From: Pseudomonadota bacterium
GTDB taxonomy: Bacteria; Pseudomonadota; Alphaproteobacteria; Acetobacterales; Acetobacteraceae
NCBI GenBank assembly: GCA_021808055.1
Contig: JAKBCH010000018.1
Location: forward strand, 1 to 32,472
Reading direction: 5' to 3'
Length of the DNA stretch: 32,472 nt
Shown here: piece by piece, positions 8,534 to 20,796 of the stretch
How positions within the stretch are numbered: the stretch's first letter is position 1
Layout: every line of letters starts with the position of its first letter
Notes under the pieces: model-generated
Databases searched by the model: none
Told to the model about the DNA's origin: nothing
Seen by the model: the letters and a program-made list of their open reading frames with translations, nothing else
Translations under genes and position numbers: made by a program

Positions 8534-9205
8534 CTATCCGGCCAGCGCCTGGTGCAACACTGGCACCAGCCCTGAGATGGCGATTTGCACCCCGATACCC
8601 AGCAGCAGAAACGCCGCGATGCGCGAAACCACGACCTGGCCGGAATGGCCGAGTATCCGCACCATGCGCTCGGAGGCGCTGTAACAGGCCCAGATGAGTG
8701 CCGCATTAGCCAGCACGGCAAAGGAATCCGCTGCGTAAAACACCCAGGCGGCGGAGACATTATCCGGCCTGCCGGTGGCAAGCGAGATAGTAACGGCGAT
8801 GGTGCCCGGCCCGGTGGTGAACGGCAGCGTGAGGGGAAAGAAGGCATAACCCGCCAGATCCTCCTCTCCGGCGGCGTTCACCGGCTCGGCATCCTTCTGC
8901 TTGCGCTTCGTCGTGTTGTCCGGCGCGTTCAGCATCTCATACGCCCGCACGGAAACCACCAGCCCGCCCGCGATGCGCAAGGCGTTCATCGAAATGCCGA
9001 AGAAATTCAAGATATAAGTGCCCGCCAGCAAGGCGGACATCATCACCAGAAACGAATAGACCGCCACGCGCCGGGCCAGCGCCTGCCGCTGCGCGGTGCC
9101 CTGCTCGCTCGTCACCTCATGGAAGATGATGGCGCCCCCGAGCGGGTTGATGATCGAGAACAGCGCCGGAAAAGAGAGAAGAAAGGCGGAGAGGGCTTGT
9201 TCCAT
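8534..9205 (-). CDS. MarC/YchE family integral membrane protein
   Basis: A 223-residue protein with about six transmembrane helices and the family landmark NPLGGAIIFH in the first helix and PLTLPFTTGPGTIAVTISLA in the second half (residues about 125-144). The two half-motifs reflect the internal duplication of the family. A charged cytoplasmic loop (NTTKRKQKDAEPVNAAGEED) separates the halves. No biochemical function is established for MarC; an early link to multiple antibiotic resistance was not upheld. It sits 3 nt after ligA and 51 bp before marR on the same strand, so it may be in either transcript. Confidence 0.9.
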   Translation of the reverse strand: MEQALSAFLLSFPALFSIINPLGGAIIFHEVTSEQGTAQRQALARRVAVYSFLVMMSALLAGTYILNFFGISMNALRIAGGLVVSVRAYEMLNAPDNTTKRKQKDAEPVNAAGEEDLAGYAFFPLTLPFTTGPGTIAVTISLATGRPDNVSAAWVFYAADSFAVLANAALIWACYSASERMVRILGHSGQVVVSRIAAFLLLGIGVQIAISGLVPVLHQALAG

Positions 9206-9208
9206 CGG

Positions 9209-12894
<3,686 letters not shown>

Positions 12895-12901
12895 GGTGCC
12901 T

Positions 12902-13777
12902 TCAGAATGGCCAGTACCAATGATGGGTGGGGGCTGGCGCGGGCGGCGTTACCGCATCGGAATTTGCCGAACTTTCGTCGCTGGCATTCACCAGCCCGTG
13001 GGATTTCAGCTTGGTGTATGCCGCCTCATACCAGGAACTGCCGGGATAATTATAGCCCAATACCGAGGCTGTGCGGATGGCAGAGTCAGTCAAGCCAAGG
13101 TCCAGATACACCTCCACCATGCGCTCCAGGGCTTCCGGGGCGAAAGTGGTGGTCTGGTAGGTATTCGCCACATCCTGGTAGCGGCCGATGGCGGCTGCAT
13201 AAAGATGCTGTTTCTGGTAATACCGGCCGATCACCATCTCGTGCCCAGCGAGGCGGTTATAGGCCAGGCGCATTTTAATCGCGGCATCGCGGGCATAAGC
13301 GCTGTTGGGAAAGCGGGTAATGACATCCTGCAGCGCCTGGATTGTCTCATAAGTCGAGGTCTGATCGCGCTGCACATCGTCGATCTGCTCGTAATAGCAA
13401 AGCGCCTTCAGGTAATAGGCGTAGGCAACTTCCTGATCTTCAGGATAAAGCTGGATATAGCGGTTCAGCGAGCTGATCGCATCCTCGTAATCCATCTGCT
13501 TATATTGCGAATAAGCCGCCAGCAGCTCCGCATGGGTAGACCATGTTGAATACGGGTAGGTCTCCTGCAAGGCATCGAAATCCTTCACGGCCATATCGTA
13601 ATCGCCCTTCTGCATCCGCGCGACGGCGGTGGCATAAGCCTGATCCGGCGGGGGCAGTGTGCCGCTGGCAAAATCGCCCAGCGAGGCATCGCCTTTGGTT
13701 TGGCTGGAACAAGCCGCCAGGGCTAAACCGAGGGCAAGCAGGGACAGGCGGGCAAAGCCGGTGCGGAGATATGTCAT
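12902..13777 (-). CDS. bamD: Outer membrane assembly lipoprotein BamD
   Basis: A 291-residue lipoprotein with a signal peptide and lipobox LAAC (sequence LLALGLALAACSSQ). Tetratricopeptide-like repeats follow, including GDYDMAVKDFDALQETYPYS, DYEDAISSLNRYIQLYPE and the BamD hallmark VAYAYYLKALCYYEQI, then QDVITRFPNSAYARDAAIKM. It is part of the BAM complex that inserts beta-barrel proteins into the outer membrane. The open frame extends to 13912, but the ATG at 13777 begins the signal peptide and is the sensible start. The C-terminus is Ser/Pro/Ala-rich. It heads the bamD-recN-ligA run and is divergent from rpsA. Confidence 0.94.
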   Translation of the reverse strand: MTYLRTGFARLSLLALGLALAACSSQTKGDASLGDFASGTLPPPDQAYATAVARMQKGDYDMAVKDFDALQETYPYSTWSTHAELLAAYSQYKQMDYEDAISSLNRYIQLYPEDQEVAYAYYLKALCYYEQIDDVQRDQTSTYETIQALQDVITRFPNSAYARDAAIKMRLAYNRLAGHEMVIGRYYQKQHLYAAAIGRYQDVANTYQTTTFAPEALERMVEVYLDLGLTDSAIRTASVLGYNYPGSSWYEAAYTKLKSHGLVNASDESSANSDAVTPPAPAPTHHWYWPF

Positions 13778-13874
13778 TGGGTCCGGCTTATAGCAGCTAA
13801 TCCGTGAACATGAAGCCTGCGCGGGCATCGCAAGGTCCCCTTGCCCCGGCAACCCGGCATATTTCCTGGTTTTG

Positions 13875-13903
13875 CTTGACTTTGACGCCATCAGGTCTAA
13901 ACA
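13875..13903 (+). promoter_or_regulatory. Candidate sigma-70 promoter of rpsA
   Basis: CTTGAC at 13875-13880 matches the strong alphaproteobacterial -35 box. It is followed after 17 bp by TAAACA at 13898-13903 as a -10 box. This would start transcription near 13910 and give a leader of roughly 120 nt before rpsA, including the hairpin at 13990-14012. Confidence 0.5.
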
Positions 13904-13989
13904 GCGCGGCATCTATCAACCCGGAGCATCCCCGCCCTTAAGCTGGGATGCTCTAGTCGCTGCCCGAGACCCAGGCCGCGCATACCATC

Positions 13990-14012
13990 CGGGCCGCGAA
14001 TCGGCCCGTTTT
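13990..14012 (+). terminator. Terminator-like hairpin in the rpsA leader (possible attenuator or S1 operator)
   Basis: CGGGCCG (13990-13996), loop CGAAT, CGGCCCG (14002-14008) form a perfect 7-bp GC stem followed directly by TTTT (14009-14012). The Shine-Dalgarno-like AAGGACA begins only 2 nt later and rpsA starts at 14032. The structure resembles a short intrinsic terminator placed upstream of its own gene. It could attenuate transcription, hide the ribosome binding site, or be a site for S1 autoregulation; the sequence alone does not decide. Confidence 0.5.
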
Positions 14013-14031
14013 CAAGGACATATACAGCCAC

Positions 14032-15765
14032 ATGGCTTCTTCCAACATTGCCCAACGCCATTCAGATGCCCCGGCTTATTCCGGCGCCGATGATTTTGCC
14101 GCCCTGCTCGATTCCTCCCTCGGCGGTGCCGCCGGGTTCGAAGGTTCCGTCGTTTCCGGCCGCGTGCTGCGGATCGACGACGATTATGTGATTGTCGATG
14201 TCGGCCTGAAATCCGAAGGTCGCGTGCCCTTGCGCGAGTTCGCCCCCGTCGGCGCCAAGCCCGAGGTGAACACCGGCGATGTCTATGACCTCTTCATTGA
14301 GCGTTATGAAGACAAAGACGGTGCCATGGTGCTGTCGCGCGAGAAGGCGCGCCGCGAGGAGAGCTGGACCCAGCTTGAAAAAGCGTTCGAGGTTCAGACC
14401 CGCGTGAACGGCGTCATCCATGGCCGCGTCAAGGGCGGCTTCACCGTCGATCTCGGCGGTGCCACGGCGTTCCTGCCCGGCTCCCAGGTGGATATCCGCC
14501 CGGTGCGCGATGTCGGCCCGCTGATGGGCGTCGCCCAGCCGTTCCAGATTTTGAAGATGGACCGCCAGCGCGGCAACATCGTCGTCTCCCGCCGCGCGGT
14601 GCTTGAAGAAACCCGTGCGGAGCAGCGCTCCGAGCTGATCACCGGCCTGAAGGAAGGTCAGATCCTCGACGGCGTGGTGAAGAACATCACCGATTACGGT
14701 GCGTTCGTGGACCTCGGCGGCGTCGACGGCCTGCTGCACGTGACCGACATCGCCTGGAAGCGCATCAACCACCCCGCCGAGGCGCTGGTCATCGGCCAGC
14801 CGGTGAAGGTGCAGGTGATTCGCTTCAATGCCGATACGCAGCGCATTTCGCTGGGCATGAAGCAGCTTGAGGCGGACCCGTGGGAAGGTGTGGACGTGAA
14901 GTACCCGCCAGGTGTTAAGGCCACCGGCCGCGTGACCAACATCACCGATTACGGCGCCTTCGTGGAGCTGGAAGCGGGCGTGGAAGGTCTCGTTCACGTC
15001 TCCGAAATGTCCTGGACCAAGAAGAACGCCCATCCGGGCAAGATCGTCTCCACCTCGCAGGAAGTGGACGTGGTCGTGCTGGATGTGGACGCCTCCAAGC
15101 GCCGCATTTCGCTGGGCCTGAAGCAGGTGCAGCGCAACCCCTGGGAAGAATTCCAGGACGAGCATCCGATCGGCTCTCTGGTCGAAGGCGAGATCCGCAA
15201 CATCACCGAGTTCGGCCTGTTCATCGCAGCCGGCGCGGAGATCGACGGCATGATCCACATGTCCGACCTCTCCTGGGAAGAAACCGGCGAGGCCGCGATC
15301 GCCAAGTTCGAGAAGGGCCAGGTCGTCAAGGCCAAGGTGCTGGATGTGGACGTGGAGAAGGAGCGCATCTCGCTCGGCATCAAGCAGCTTGAGGTCGACC
15401 CGGCCGCCGGCGTGTTGGACAAGGTCCACAAGAACCAGATCGTCACCTGCGTGGTTACCGCCGTGCAGAGCAATGGCATCGAGGTGAAGGTGGACGATGT
15501 TCTCACCGGCTTCATCCGCCGCGCCGAGCTGGCGCGCGACAAGGCCGAGCAGCGCCCCGAGCGTTTCGCCGTTGGCGACAAGATCGACGCCAAGATCACC
15601 GCGGTGGACCGTGCGGCCCGCAAGCTGCAGCTTACCATCAAGGGCAAAGAGATCGACGAGGACAAGACCGCGATCGCCGAATACGGCTCGTCGGATTCGG
15701 GCGCTTCGCTCGGCGATATTCTGGGTGCGGCCATCCGCCGCCGCAACCAGGCGACAGAGGAATAA
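14032..15765 (+). CDS. rpsA: 30S ribosomal protein S1
   Basis: A 577-residue protein with six S1 (OB-fold) repeats at about 36-103, 121-188, 208-278, 293-366, 380-450 and 465-535. Repeats three to five show the classic NITDYGAFVDLGGVDGLLHVTD-like pattern (written here in part) and the RISLGxKQ closers. S1 binds mRNA and the 30S subunit to start translation. Codon use is strongly biased to C- and G-ending codons relative to the neighbours, as expected for a highly expressed gene. It is not flanked by cmk or ihfB, its frequent partners, so it forms a single-gene unit between its own candidate promoter and terminator. A long open frame on the opposite strand is a composition shadow. Confidence 0.97.
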   Translation: MASSNIAQRHSDAPAYSGADDFAALLDSSLGGAAGFEGSVVSGRVLRIDDDYVIVDVGLKSEGRVPLREFAPVGAKPEVNTGDVYDLFIERYEDKDGAMVLSREKARREESWTQLEKAFEVQTRVNGVIHGRVKGGFTVDLGGATAFLPGSQVDIRPVRDVGPLMGVAQPFQILKMDRQRGNIVVSRRAVLEETRAEQRSELITGLKEGQILDGVVKNITDYGAFVDLGGVDGLLHVTDIAWKRINHPAEALVIGQPVKVQVIRFNADTQRISLGMKQLEADPWEGVDVKYPPGVKATGRVTNITDYGAFVELEAGVEGLVHVSEMSWTKKNAHPGKIVSTSQEVDVVVLDVDASKRRISLGLKQVQRNPWEEFQDEHPIGSLVEGEIRNITEFGLFIAAGAEIDGMIHMSDLSWEETGEAAIAKFEKGQVVKAKVLDVDVEKERISLGIKQLEVDPAAGVLDKVHKNQIVTCVVTAVQSNGIEVKVDDVLTGFIRRAELARDKAEQRPERFAVGDKIDAKITAVDRAARKLQLTIKGKEIDEDKTAIAEYGSSDSGASLGDILGAAIRRRNQATEE

Positions 15766-15791
15766 TCCGCCTCCCGCAAGGGAGAAGAGCC

Positions 15792-15821
15792 AGCCCGGCA
15801 GCGCAAGCTGCCGGGCTTTTT
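15792..15821 (+). terminator. Intrinsic terminator of rpsA
   Basis: AGCCCGGCAGC (15792-15802), a GCAA tetraloop and GCTGCCGGGCT (15807-15817) make an 11-bp perfect stem followed by TTTTT (15817-15821). It lies 26 bp after the rpsA stop and is the clearest rho-independent terminator in the window. Confidence 0.93.
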
Positions 15822-15893
15822 GTTGCCGCAAGCATTTACATTACGTTAATTTAATCTTCCTATCCTTTGGCAATCATCGCCAGAGAGAACCCC

Positions 15894-17615
15894 ATGCCCA
15901 CCCTCAATCCGCTGCGCCTCTTCCAGAATACCGACACGCTCGACTCGCTGCGCCAGTCTTTCGGCGTTATCGAATTTTCGCCGGAGGGCCGGATCCTCGA
16001 CGCCAACAAAATCTTTCTTGGCTTAACCGGCTACACATTGTCTGAACTCAAGGGTCAAAATCATCGTATTTTAATGCCGCCAGAGCAAGTTGGCTCGGCT
16101 GAATATGCGCGGTTCTGGGCTGAGCTCGGGCGGGGCAAATTTCAAACCGGGGCCTTCAACCGCAGGGCAAAAACCGGCCAGAGGGTTTGGTTACAGGCTT
16201 CTTACACCCCGGTGCGCGGACGCGGCGGCAAAATTGTTAAGGTTATCAAACTAGCGCTTGACATAACCGCCCGACATGAAGAAGCCGAGGAAGGGTTGAA
16301 CCTGCTGGCGGCGTTGAACCGCTCTCAGGCAGTCATCAGTTTCAAAACAGACGGAACGGTGCTGGACGCGAATGAGAACTTCCTGAACGTCTTCGGTTAC
16401 CGGCTGGATGAAATAAAAGGCCAACATCACCGCTTGTTTGTGGCACCCGCCGACGCCGCCAGAACCGAATATGCGGAATTCTGGCGGCGGCTTAATCAGG
16501 GGGAGTTTTTTTCAGCGGAATATCACCGGTTGGGCAAGGCCGGGCGAGATGTATGGCTGCTGGGGTCTTATAATCCGGTGTTCGACGACCAGAGGAAAAT
16601 CATAAAAATTGTAAAATTCGCCACCGATCTGTCGGAGCGGATGAACGGCATTCATCAAATCGGCCAGGGGCTGGCGGAACTCGCCAAAGGTAATCTGCAA
16701 GCCGGGTTGAACAAACCCCTTATTCCCTCGCTCGAAACCCTGCGCGCCTCCTTCAACCACGCTGCAACATCCTTGTGCGCGGCAATGCGCGATATCGCCA
16801 CCTCGGTTGGCGTTATCCGCCAAACCTCCGCCTCGGTGAACGAATCCGCTGGTCAGCTTTCTCAGCGCACGGAGCGCCAGGCAGCCAACCTTGAGGAAAC
16901 CGCGGCGGCATTGGAAGAAATCACCGCTACGGTCCGTAAATCTGCTGAAAACGCCACCAAGATGCGTAACCTGGCGGCCCAGGCGCGAGGCGACACAGAA
17001 AGCTCAGACAAAGTGGTCAGCAATGCTGTGCAGGCTATGGGTGAGATCAACGACTCTTCCGCAAAAATCTCCAACATCATCGGCGTGATCGACGAGATCG
17101 CCTTCCAGACCAATCTGCTGGCGCTTAATGCCGGGGTGGAGGCCGCGCGGGCTGGCGATGCCGGGAGCGGCTTTGCCGTGGTGGCCACCGAGGTTCGCGC
17201 GCTGGCTCAACGCTCGGCTGACGCCGCTAAGGAGATCAAGGCGCTCATCGCCGGATCGGGCGTAATTGTAGCAGAGGGTGTCAAATCCGTAGGCGAGGCA
17301 CGGCACTCTCTGGAGCGCATCGCTGGGCATGTTCTGGGTATCGATACCGCCATCGGCGCTGCCGCCACCAGCGCGCAAGAGCAATCCACGGCGCTTGAAC
17401 AGGTGAACACCGCGATAAACCAGATGGACCAGATGACCCAGGCGAATGCCGCAATGGCCGAAGAAGCCGCCGCCGCCAGCCAGAACTTGGCGCATGAAAC
17501 GGAAACCATCTCGCACCTGCTGGCAAAGTTCGAAACCGGCGACCGCCCCGCCGCCAACGCTGCTACCCAAGCCCCCGCCACGCGTAAGCGAGCCGCCGAA
17601 TGGCTACCGGCCTAG
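15894..17615 (+). CDS. Soluble methyl-accepting chemotaxis protein with two PAS domains
   Basis: A 573-residue cytoplasmic chemoreceptor. Two tandem PAS domains lie at about 15-127 and 137-249, each with DANxxFL, a GY segment and a GQxHR(I/L) segment, the Aer/BdlA-like type often holding flavin or haem. A short HAMP-like linker ([14 protein letters not shown], about 258-271) leads to the signalling hairpin whose tip reads [20 protein letters not shown] (about 409-428) and binds CheA/CheW. No transmembrane helix is present, so it senses an internal state such as redox or oxygen. The ATG at 15894 has GAGAG upstream. It stands alone, with no che genes nearby, and ends 12 bp from the convergent PaiB-like gene. 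The ligand is unknown. Confidence 0.93.
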   Translation: MPTLNPLRLFQNTDTLDSLRQSFGVIEFSPEGRILDANKIFLGLTGYTLSELKGQNHRILMPPEQVGSAEYARFWAELGRGKFQTGAFNRRAKTGQRVWLQASYTPVRGRGGKIVKVIKLALDITARHEEAEEGLNLLAALNRSQAVISFKTDGTVLDANENFLNVFGYRLDEIKGQHHRLFVAPADAARTEYAEFWRRLNQGEFFSAEYHRLGKAGRDVWLLGSYNPVFDDQRKIIKIVKFATDLSERMNGIHQIGQGLAELAKGNLQAGLNKPLIPSLETLRASFNHAATSLCAAMRDIATSVGVIRQTSASVNESAGQLSQRTERQAANLEETAAALEEITATVRKSAENATKMRNLAAQARGDTESSDKVVSNAVQAMGEINDSSAKISNIIGVIDEIAFQTNLLALNAGVEAARAGDAGSGFAVVATEVRALAQRSADAAKEIKALIAGSGVIVAEGVKSVGEARHSLERIAGHVLGIDTAIGAAATSAQEQSTALEQVNTAINQMDQMTQANAAMAEEAAAASQNLAHETETISHLLAKFETGDRPAANAATQAPATRKRAAEWLPA

Positions 17616-17627
17616 CGCGTTATAACT

Positions 17628-18239
17628 TTAAAGTCGGCGCTTCACCGCGGCTGAAAGTGCGGGGTTTTCAACAGCACTCCCGGCAACAACGCCTTGCCTG
17701 TCCGCCAGGTTGCGGTTCTGGCTCTGCTTGGCCTTTCCCTCCAGCCTGGTGATGGTGAACACCAGCCCGACAATCCCTTTCAACTGCGCCGCGATATAAT
17801 CCTCCGGCGCGTCCGCCACCGCCCAGGGATGCGCCCGCCCCTGCTCGTAACGGTTGGTGAGCGCGGTGACGATTTCCAGCAGCGGTACAGGCTCTTCCAC
17901 AATCGAGAGCCTGCCCGTGGCGTGCACAGCACTGTAATTCCAGGTGGGCACCACGCGCCCGGTTTCTTGTTTCGTTTCGTACCAAGAGGGGCTGACATAG
18001 CCATCCTCGGCGGCGAAAATCGCCAGTGAGTCCTGCGCCGGGTCGAAATCCCGCCAGTGGAAATTGCCCTTGGCGACATGGCCGATCAGCCGGACTGGCG
18101 CCTGGAACAACAGCGGCAGATGGGTGGCGAGGAGCCCACCGCCGCGCGCAGGCGAAACCAGCACCGGCAACGAGGCCGCGCGCATGATAGCCTGAAGCTC
18201 TTCAGGGTCTTTCTCGGTAAAAGCCGGCGGGTTGTACAT
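17628..18239 (-). CDS. PaiB-like FMN-binding negative transcriptional regulator family protein
   Basis: A 203-residue protein. MYNPPAFTEKDPEEL at the start, then LLATHLPLLF, HVAKGNFHWRDF, YVSPSWYETK and RVVPTWNYSAVHATGRL are the conserved blocks of the PaiB/FMN-binding split-barrel family. PaiB was named for repression of sporulation and protease genes in Bacillus, but no DNA-binding domain is visible and the split barrel suggests a flavin or pyridoxal-type cofactor. It starts 3 nt after the D-amino-acid aminotransferase stop, so they are co-transcribed. Regulation versus enzyme activity is open. Confidence 0.88.
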   Translation of the reverse strand: MYNPPAFTEKDPEELQAIMRAASLPVLVSPARGGGLLATHLPLLFQAPVRLIGHVAKGNFHWRDFDPAQDSLAIFAAEDGYVSPSWYETKQETGRVVPTWNYSAVHATGRLSIVEEPVPLLEIVTALTNRYEQGRAHPWAVADAPEDYIAAQLKGIVGLVFTITRLEGKAKQSQNRNLADRQGVVAGSAVENPALSAAVKRRL

Positions 18240-18242
18240 GGC

Positions 18243-19097
18243 TTACCCTTCCTTCAGCCGCGCAAGATAGCGCGCATAAAGCCTGCTGGCGATAAGCCCA
18301 GGTGCTGCATTGCCCACCGGCAAACCATCCAGCCGCGTGATCGGCTTCACGAAGCTGGTGGCGCTGGTGATGAAAATCTCACGCGCAGCGCGCAAGTCTT
18401 CCACCGAAAACGCGTGCTCCCTGAACACCAAACCTTCCGCCGCCACATCCGCCAGCAAGGCAGCACGGGTGCAGCCGGGCAGCACATGCTGGTCAAGTGC
18501 CCGGGTGCGCAGCACGTTATCCGCCCCCACCATCCATACCGAGCTGGTCGCCCCTTCCGTCACCATGTTTTGAGCATCGAACAACAAGGCCTCCAGCGCA
18601 CCCGCCTGCTTTGCCGTTTCCCGCGCCAGCACATTCGGCAAGAGGTTGATGGATTTGATATCGCAGCGCCCCCAGCGTACATCTTCCAGGGTAATGGCGG
18701 CGGCACTCCAGCCGGCAAGCGTCTCTGGCGGCTCCGGTTTCGGGCGTATTGTCAGCGTCAGCGCCGGGCGCGGCATTGGCGTGGGAAAGGCATGGTCCCG
18801 TCTGGTCACGCCGCGTGTGAGTTGCAGGTAGATGAGCCCGGTTTGCACCCGGTTGCGGCGCATCAGCTCATGGATAACAACCCGCAGCGCCGCCTCTCCC
18901 ATAGGGGCTGCCAGGCTGATTTCCTTGCGGCTGCGTTCCAGCCTGGCAAAATGCAGCGCCTCGTCAATCAGCCTGCCGCGATAAGCGTAGAATACTTCGT
19001 AAATGCCGTCGCCAAACTGGTAGCCGCGGTCTTCTATATTCACCGCAGCTTCGGCCAGCTTCAGATACCGCCCGTTCACATAGGCGATACGGGCCAT
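18243..19097 (-). CDS. dat: D-amino-acid aminotransferase (class IV)
   Basis: A 284-residue fold-type IV PLP enzyme. The landmarks are YVNGRYLKLAEAAVNIEDRGYQFGDGIYEV at the start (residues 6-35, given in part), the Schiff-base lysine K148 in CDIKSINLLPNVLA, and NMVTEGATSSVW holding the glutamate that contacts the pyridine nitrogen. The CDIKS-NLLPNVL wording favours D-alanine/D-amino-acid transaminase over branched-chain aminotransferase or aminodeoxychorismate lyase. It would supply D-glutamate or D-alanine, or use D-amino acids. The open frame continues upstream into the ABC ATPase, but the ATG at 19097, 4 nt after the ATPase stop, begins the conserved sequence. It is probably co-transcribed with the exporter genes and paiB. 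Confidence 0.88.
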   Translation of the reverse strand: MARIAYVNGRYLKLAEAAVNIEDRGYQFGDGIYEVFYAYRGRLIDEALHFARLERSRKEISLAAPMGEAALRVVIHELMRRNRVQTGLIYLQLTRGVTRRDHAFPTPMPRPALTLTIRPKPEPPETLAGWSAAAITLEDVRWGRCDIKSINLLPNVLARETAKQAGALEALLFDAQNMVTEGATSSVWMVGADNVLRTRALDQHVLPGCTRAALLADVAAEGLVFREHAFSVEDLRAAREIFITSATSFVKPITRLDGLPVGNAAPGLIASRLYARYLARLKEG

Positions 19098-19101
19098 AAC
19101 T

Positions 19102-19893
19102 TCAGGCCGCCGCCGCGGCGTGTGCGGCCGCGACTTTGGCTTGCTCGAACTGATCCGGCGGCAGATAAGCGGCCAGAATTTCCATCGGCGTGCCATCCGC
19201 GCGCACGCGCCCGCCTTCCATCCAGATCAACCGGTTGCACCATTGCATCAAGATGGCCGGGTTATGAGAAGAAAGCACAAGGATTTCGGCGTGGCCCACC
19301 ATCGTCTCCAGCCGCTCCCGCGCCTTGCCCAGAAACGCCGCGTCACCGGCCAGAATCCATTCATCCATCAATAAAATTTGTGGATGGACGGCGGTGGCCA
19401 GCGCGAAACCAAGCCGCACGATCATGCCGGATGAATAAGTGCGAACCGGCAGGCTGAGGAAATCCCCCAATTCGGAGAATTGCGCCACATCCGCCAGCAA
19501 GTATTTGATCCGCGCCTCGCCATAACCATTATGAAGCCCGCGCATCCGGATGTTTTCATTGCCGGTGAGGTCGAGATTCATGCCCTGGCTGGGGTCGAGC
19601 AGCGCCGTTACCACACCGTCAATCACCATTCGCCCGGCCACGGGCTCGTAAATGCCCGCCATGGTGCGCAGAAGCGTGGTTTTGCCCGCACCATTGGAGC
19701 CGATAAAGCCCAGCCGGTCGCCAGTGTTCAGGCTGAACGACACGTTGCGCAGCGCCTCCACCGTCAGCCGGTGCTTGGCGTCCTGCCCCATGCGGCCAGA
19801 TGCCGCGGCGAACACCGTTTTTTTCAGGCTACGGCTCTCCCCGTGATAAAGCGGAAAAGCGACCGAGACATTTTCAACCAGCAGCTTGGCCAA
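19102..19893 (-). CDS. Polysaccharide ABC transporter ATP-binding protein (KpsT/Wzt type)
   Basis: A 263-residue ATPase: Walker A GSNGAGKT (65-72), signature YSSGM (153-157), Walker B LLMDEW with D177-E178, and the H-loop histidine H210. The DEWILAGDAAF extension after Walker B is typical of exporters of capsule, O-antigen and teichoic acid. It is short, lacking the C-terminal carbohydrate-binding domain of long Wzt proteins, so substrate recognition by a terminal sugar tag is not expected. It follows the permease by 3 nt and forms its cytoplasmic motor. Confidence 0.93.
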   Translation of the reverse strand: MAKLLVENVSVAFPLYHGESRSLKKTVFAAASGRMGQDAKHRLTVEALRNVSFSLNTGDRLGFIGSNGAGKTTLLRTMAGIYEPVAGRMVIDGVVTALLDPSQGMNLDLTGNENIRMRGLHNGYGEARIKYLLADVAQFSELGDFLSLPVRTYSSGMIVRLGFALATAVHPQILLMDEWILAGDAAFLGKARERLETMVGHAEILVLSSHNPAILMQWCNRLIWMEGGRVRADGTPMEILAAYLPPDQFEQAKVAAAHAAAAA

Positions 19894-19896
19894 AAT

Positions 19897-20796
19897 TTAC
19901 ACCCAATATGGAATGCGCGGCCGGGCGCGCACGAAAAGCAGGAAAGACACAAGCACCAGCAATACGGAGTAGCATAGCGCATTGGTCCAGGCACCGGCAT
20001 CCACCGGCTGGCCCAGAAGCGGCCCGCGCACAATTTGCAGCAGGCCATAGAACGGGTTCATTTTAATCAGCACCAGGCTGAGGCCAAGCCCGCGCTTCAT
20101 CAACATCGCTGGGCTCCACATGATCGGCGTAATGTAGAATGCAATCTGCATGACGCTGCCAACAATCGGCGGCACATCCCGGTAACGCGCGCCAACCAGC
20201 CCCAGCAGCAACGCCACGGCGGAAGCATCCAGCGTCCATAGCGCCAGCGCCGGCAGCTCACTGAGCAGCGACCAGCCGAGATGTGGCGGGTAAATGATGA
20301 ATACCACCACAATAACAGCCAAATTATGCACCAGCACCAACAGGTTACGCACAACAACCCGGGCCGGATGCACCGTATGGGCCATACGCTGGGAACGGAT
20401 CATCTCGGCGGAGGCAGAAAAACAAATCGCCCCCTCGGCGGAGATCATGTTGAGGAAATTCCACAACACCAGCGAGACGGCAAGGAAAGGCAGATAGACC
20501 GTGACATCCTGTTGAAACAACCGGGAATAAACAAACCCGATGGCGCCGATCATCACCGCGGTGGAAATTGTCAGCCAGAACGGCCCCAGCAGCGAGCCGC
20601 GATACCGGAGCCGGATGTCGAAGAAGCTGAGCGCCCAGACCAGGGGCCAGAGGCGCAGGCTCTCACGCAGGTCCTGCAAAGCGGCGGCCGCGCGCCCCCG
20701 CCAGCTATGGGAGGCGGCGATAATAACGGGTTTGGAGGCAGTCCTGGCAGATCGCGCGAGATCAGCATTAACCTGGCCGGTTTCCGGCACGAGCAT
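19897..20796 (-). CDS. Polysaccharide ABC-2 type permease (KpsM/Wzm type)
   Basis: About 299-301 residues. A cytoplasmic N-terminus with an amphipathic helix is followed by the family motif RYRGSLLGPFWLT and about six transmembrane helices, with RDVPPIVGSVMQIAFYITPI in the fourth to fifth helix region. It forms the channel for lipid-linked polysaccharide across the inner membrane. Two ATGs, at 20802 and 20796, are possible; GGAG at 20809-20806 is 9 nt from the second but only 3 nt from the first, so I prefer 20796. A 104-110 bp leader separates it from the lipoprotein gene and holds small inverted repeats (GAAGC/GCTTC near 20823-20835, CTGA/TCAG near 20888-20900). No synthase for the polymer is adjacent. 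Confidence 0.91.
   Translation of the reverse strand: MLVPETGQVNADLARSARTASKPVIIAASHSWRGRAAAALQDLRESLRLWPLVWALSFFDIRLRYRGSLLGPFWLTISTAVMIGAIGFVYSRLFQQDVTVYLPFLAVSLVLWNFLNMISAEGAICFSASAEMIRSQRMAHTVHPARVVVRNLLVLVHNLAVIVVVFIIYPPHLGWSLLSELPALALWTLDASAVALLLGLVGARYRDVPPIVGSVMQIAFYITPIMWSPAMLMKRGLGLSLVLIKMNPFYGLLQIVRGPLLGQPVDAGAWTNALCYSVLLVLVSFLLFVRARPRIPYWV

Noticed and set aside
13872..14093. Small open frame in the rpsA leader as a leader peptide
   Set aside because: It overlaps the rpsA start, has no good ribosome binding site and no run of regulatory codons.
14062..15831. 589-codon open frame antisense to rpsA
   Set aside because: It mirrors rpsA, whose six S1 repeats are unmistakable; the antisense frame is a product of GC-rich, biased codons and resembles no family.
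18057..19457. 466-codon open frame on the plus strand across paiB, dat and the ABC ATPase
   Set aside because: It crosses three well-recognised genes on the other strand and has no signal, domain or plausible composition of its own.
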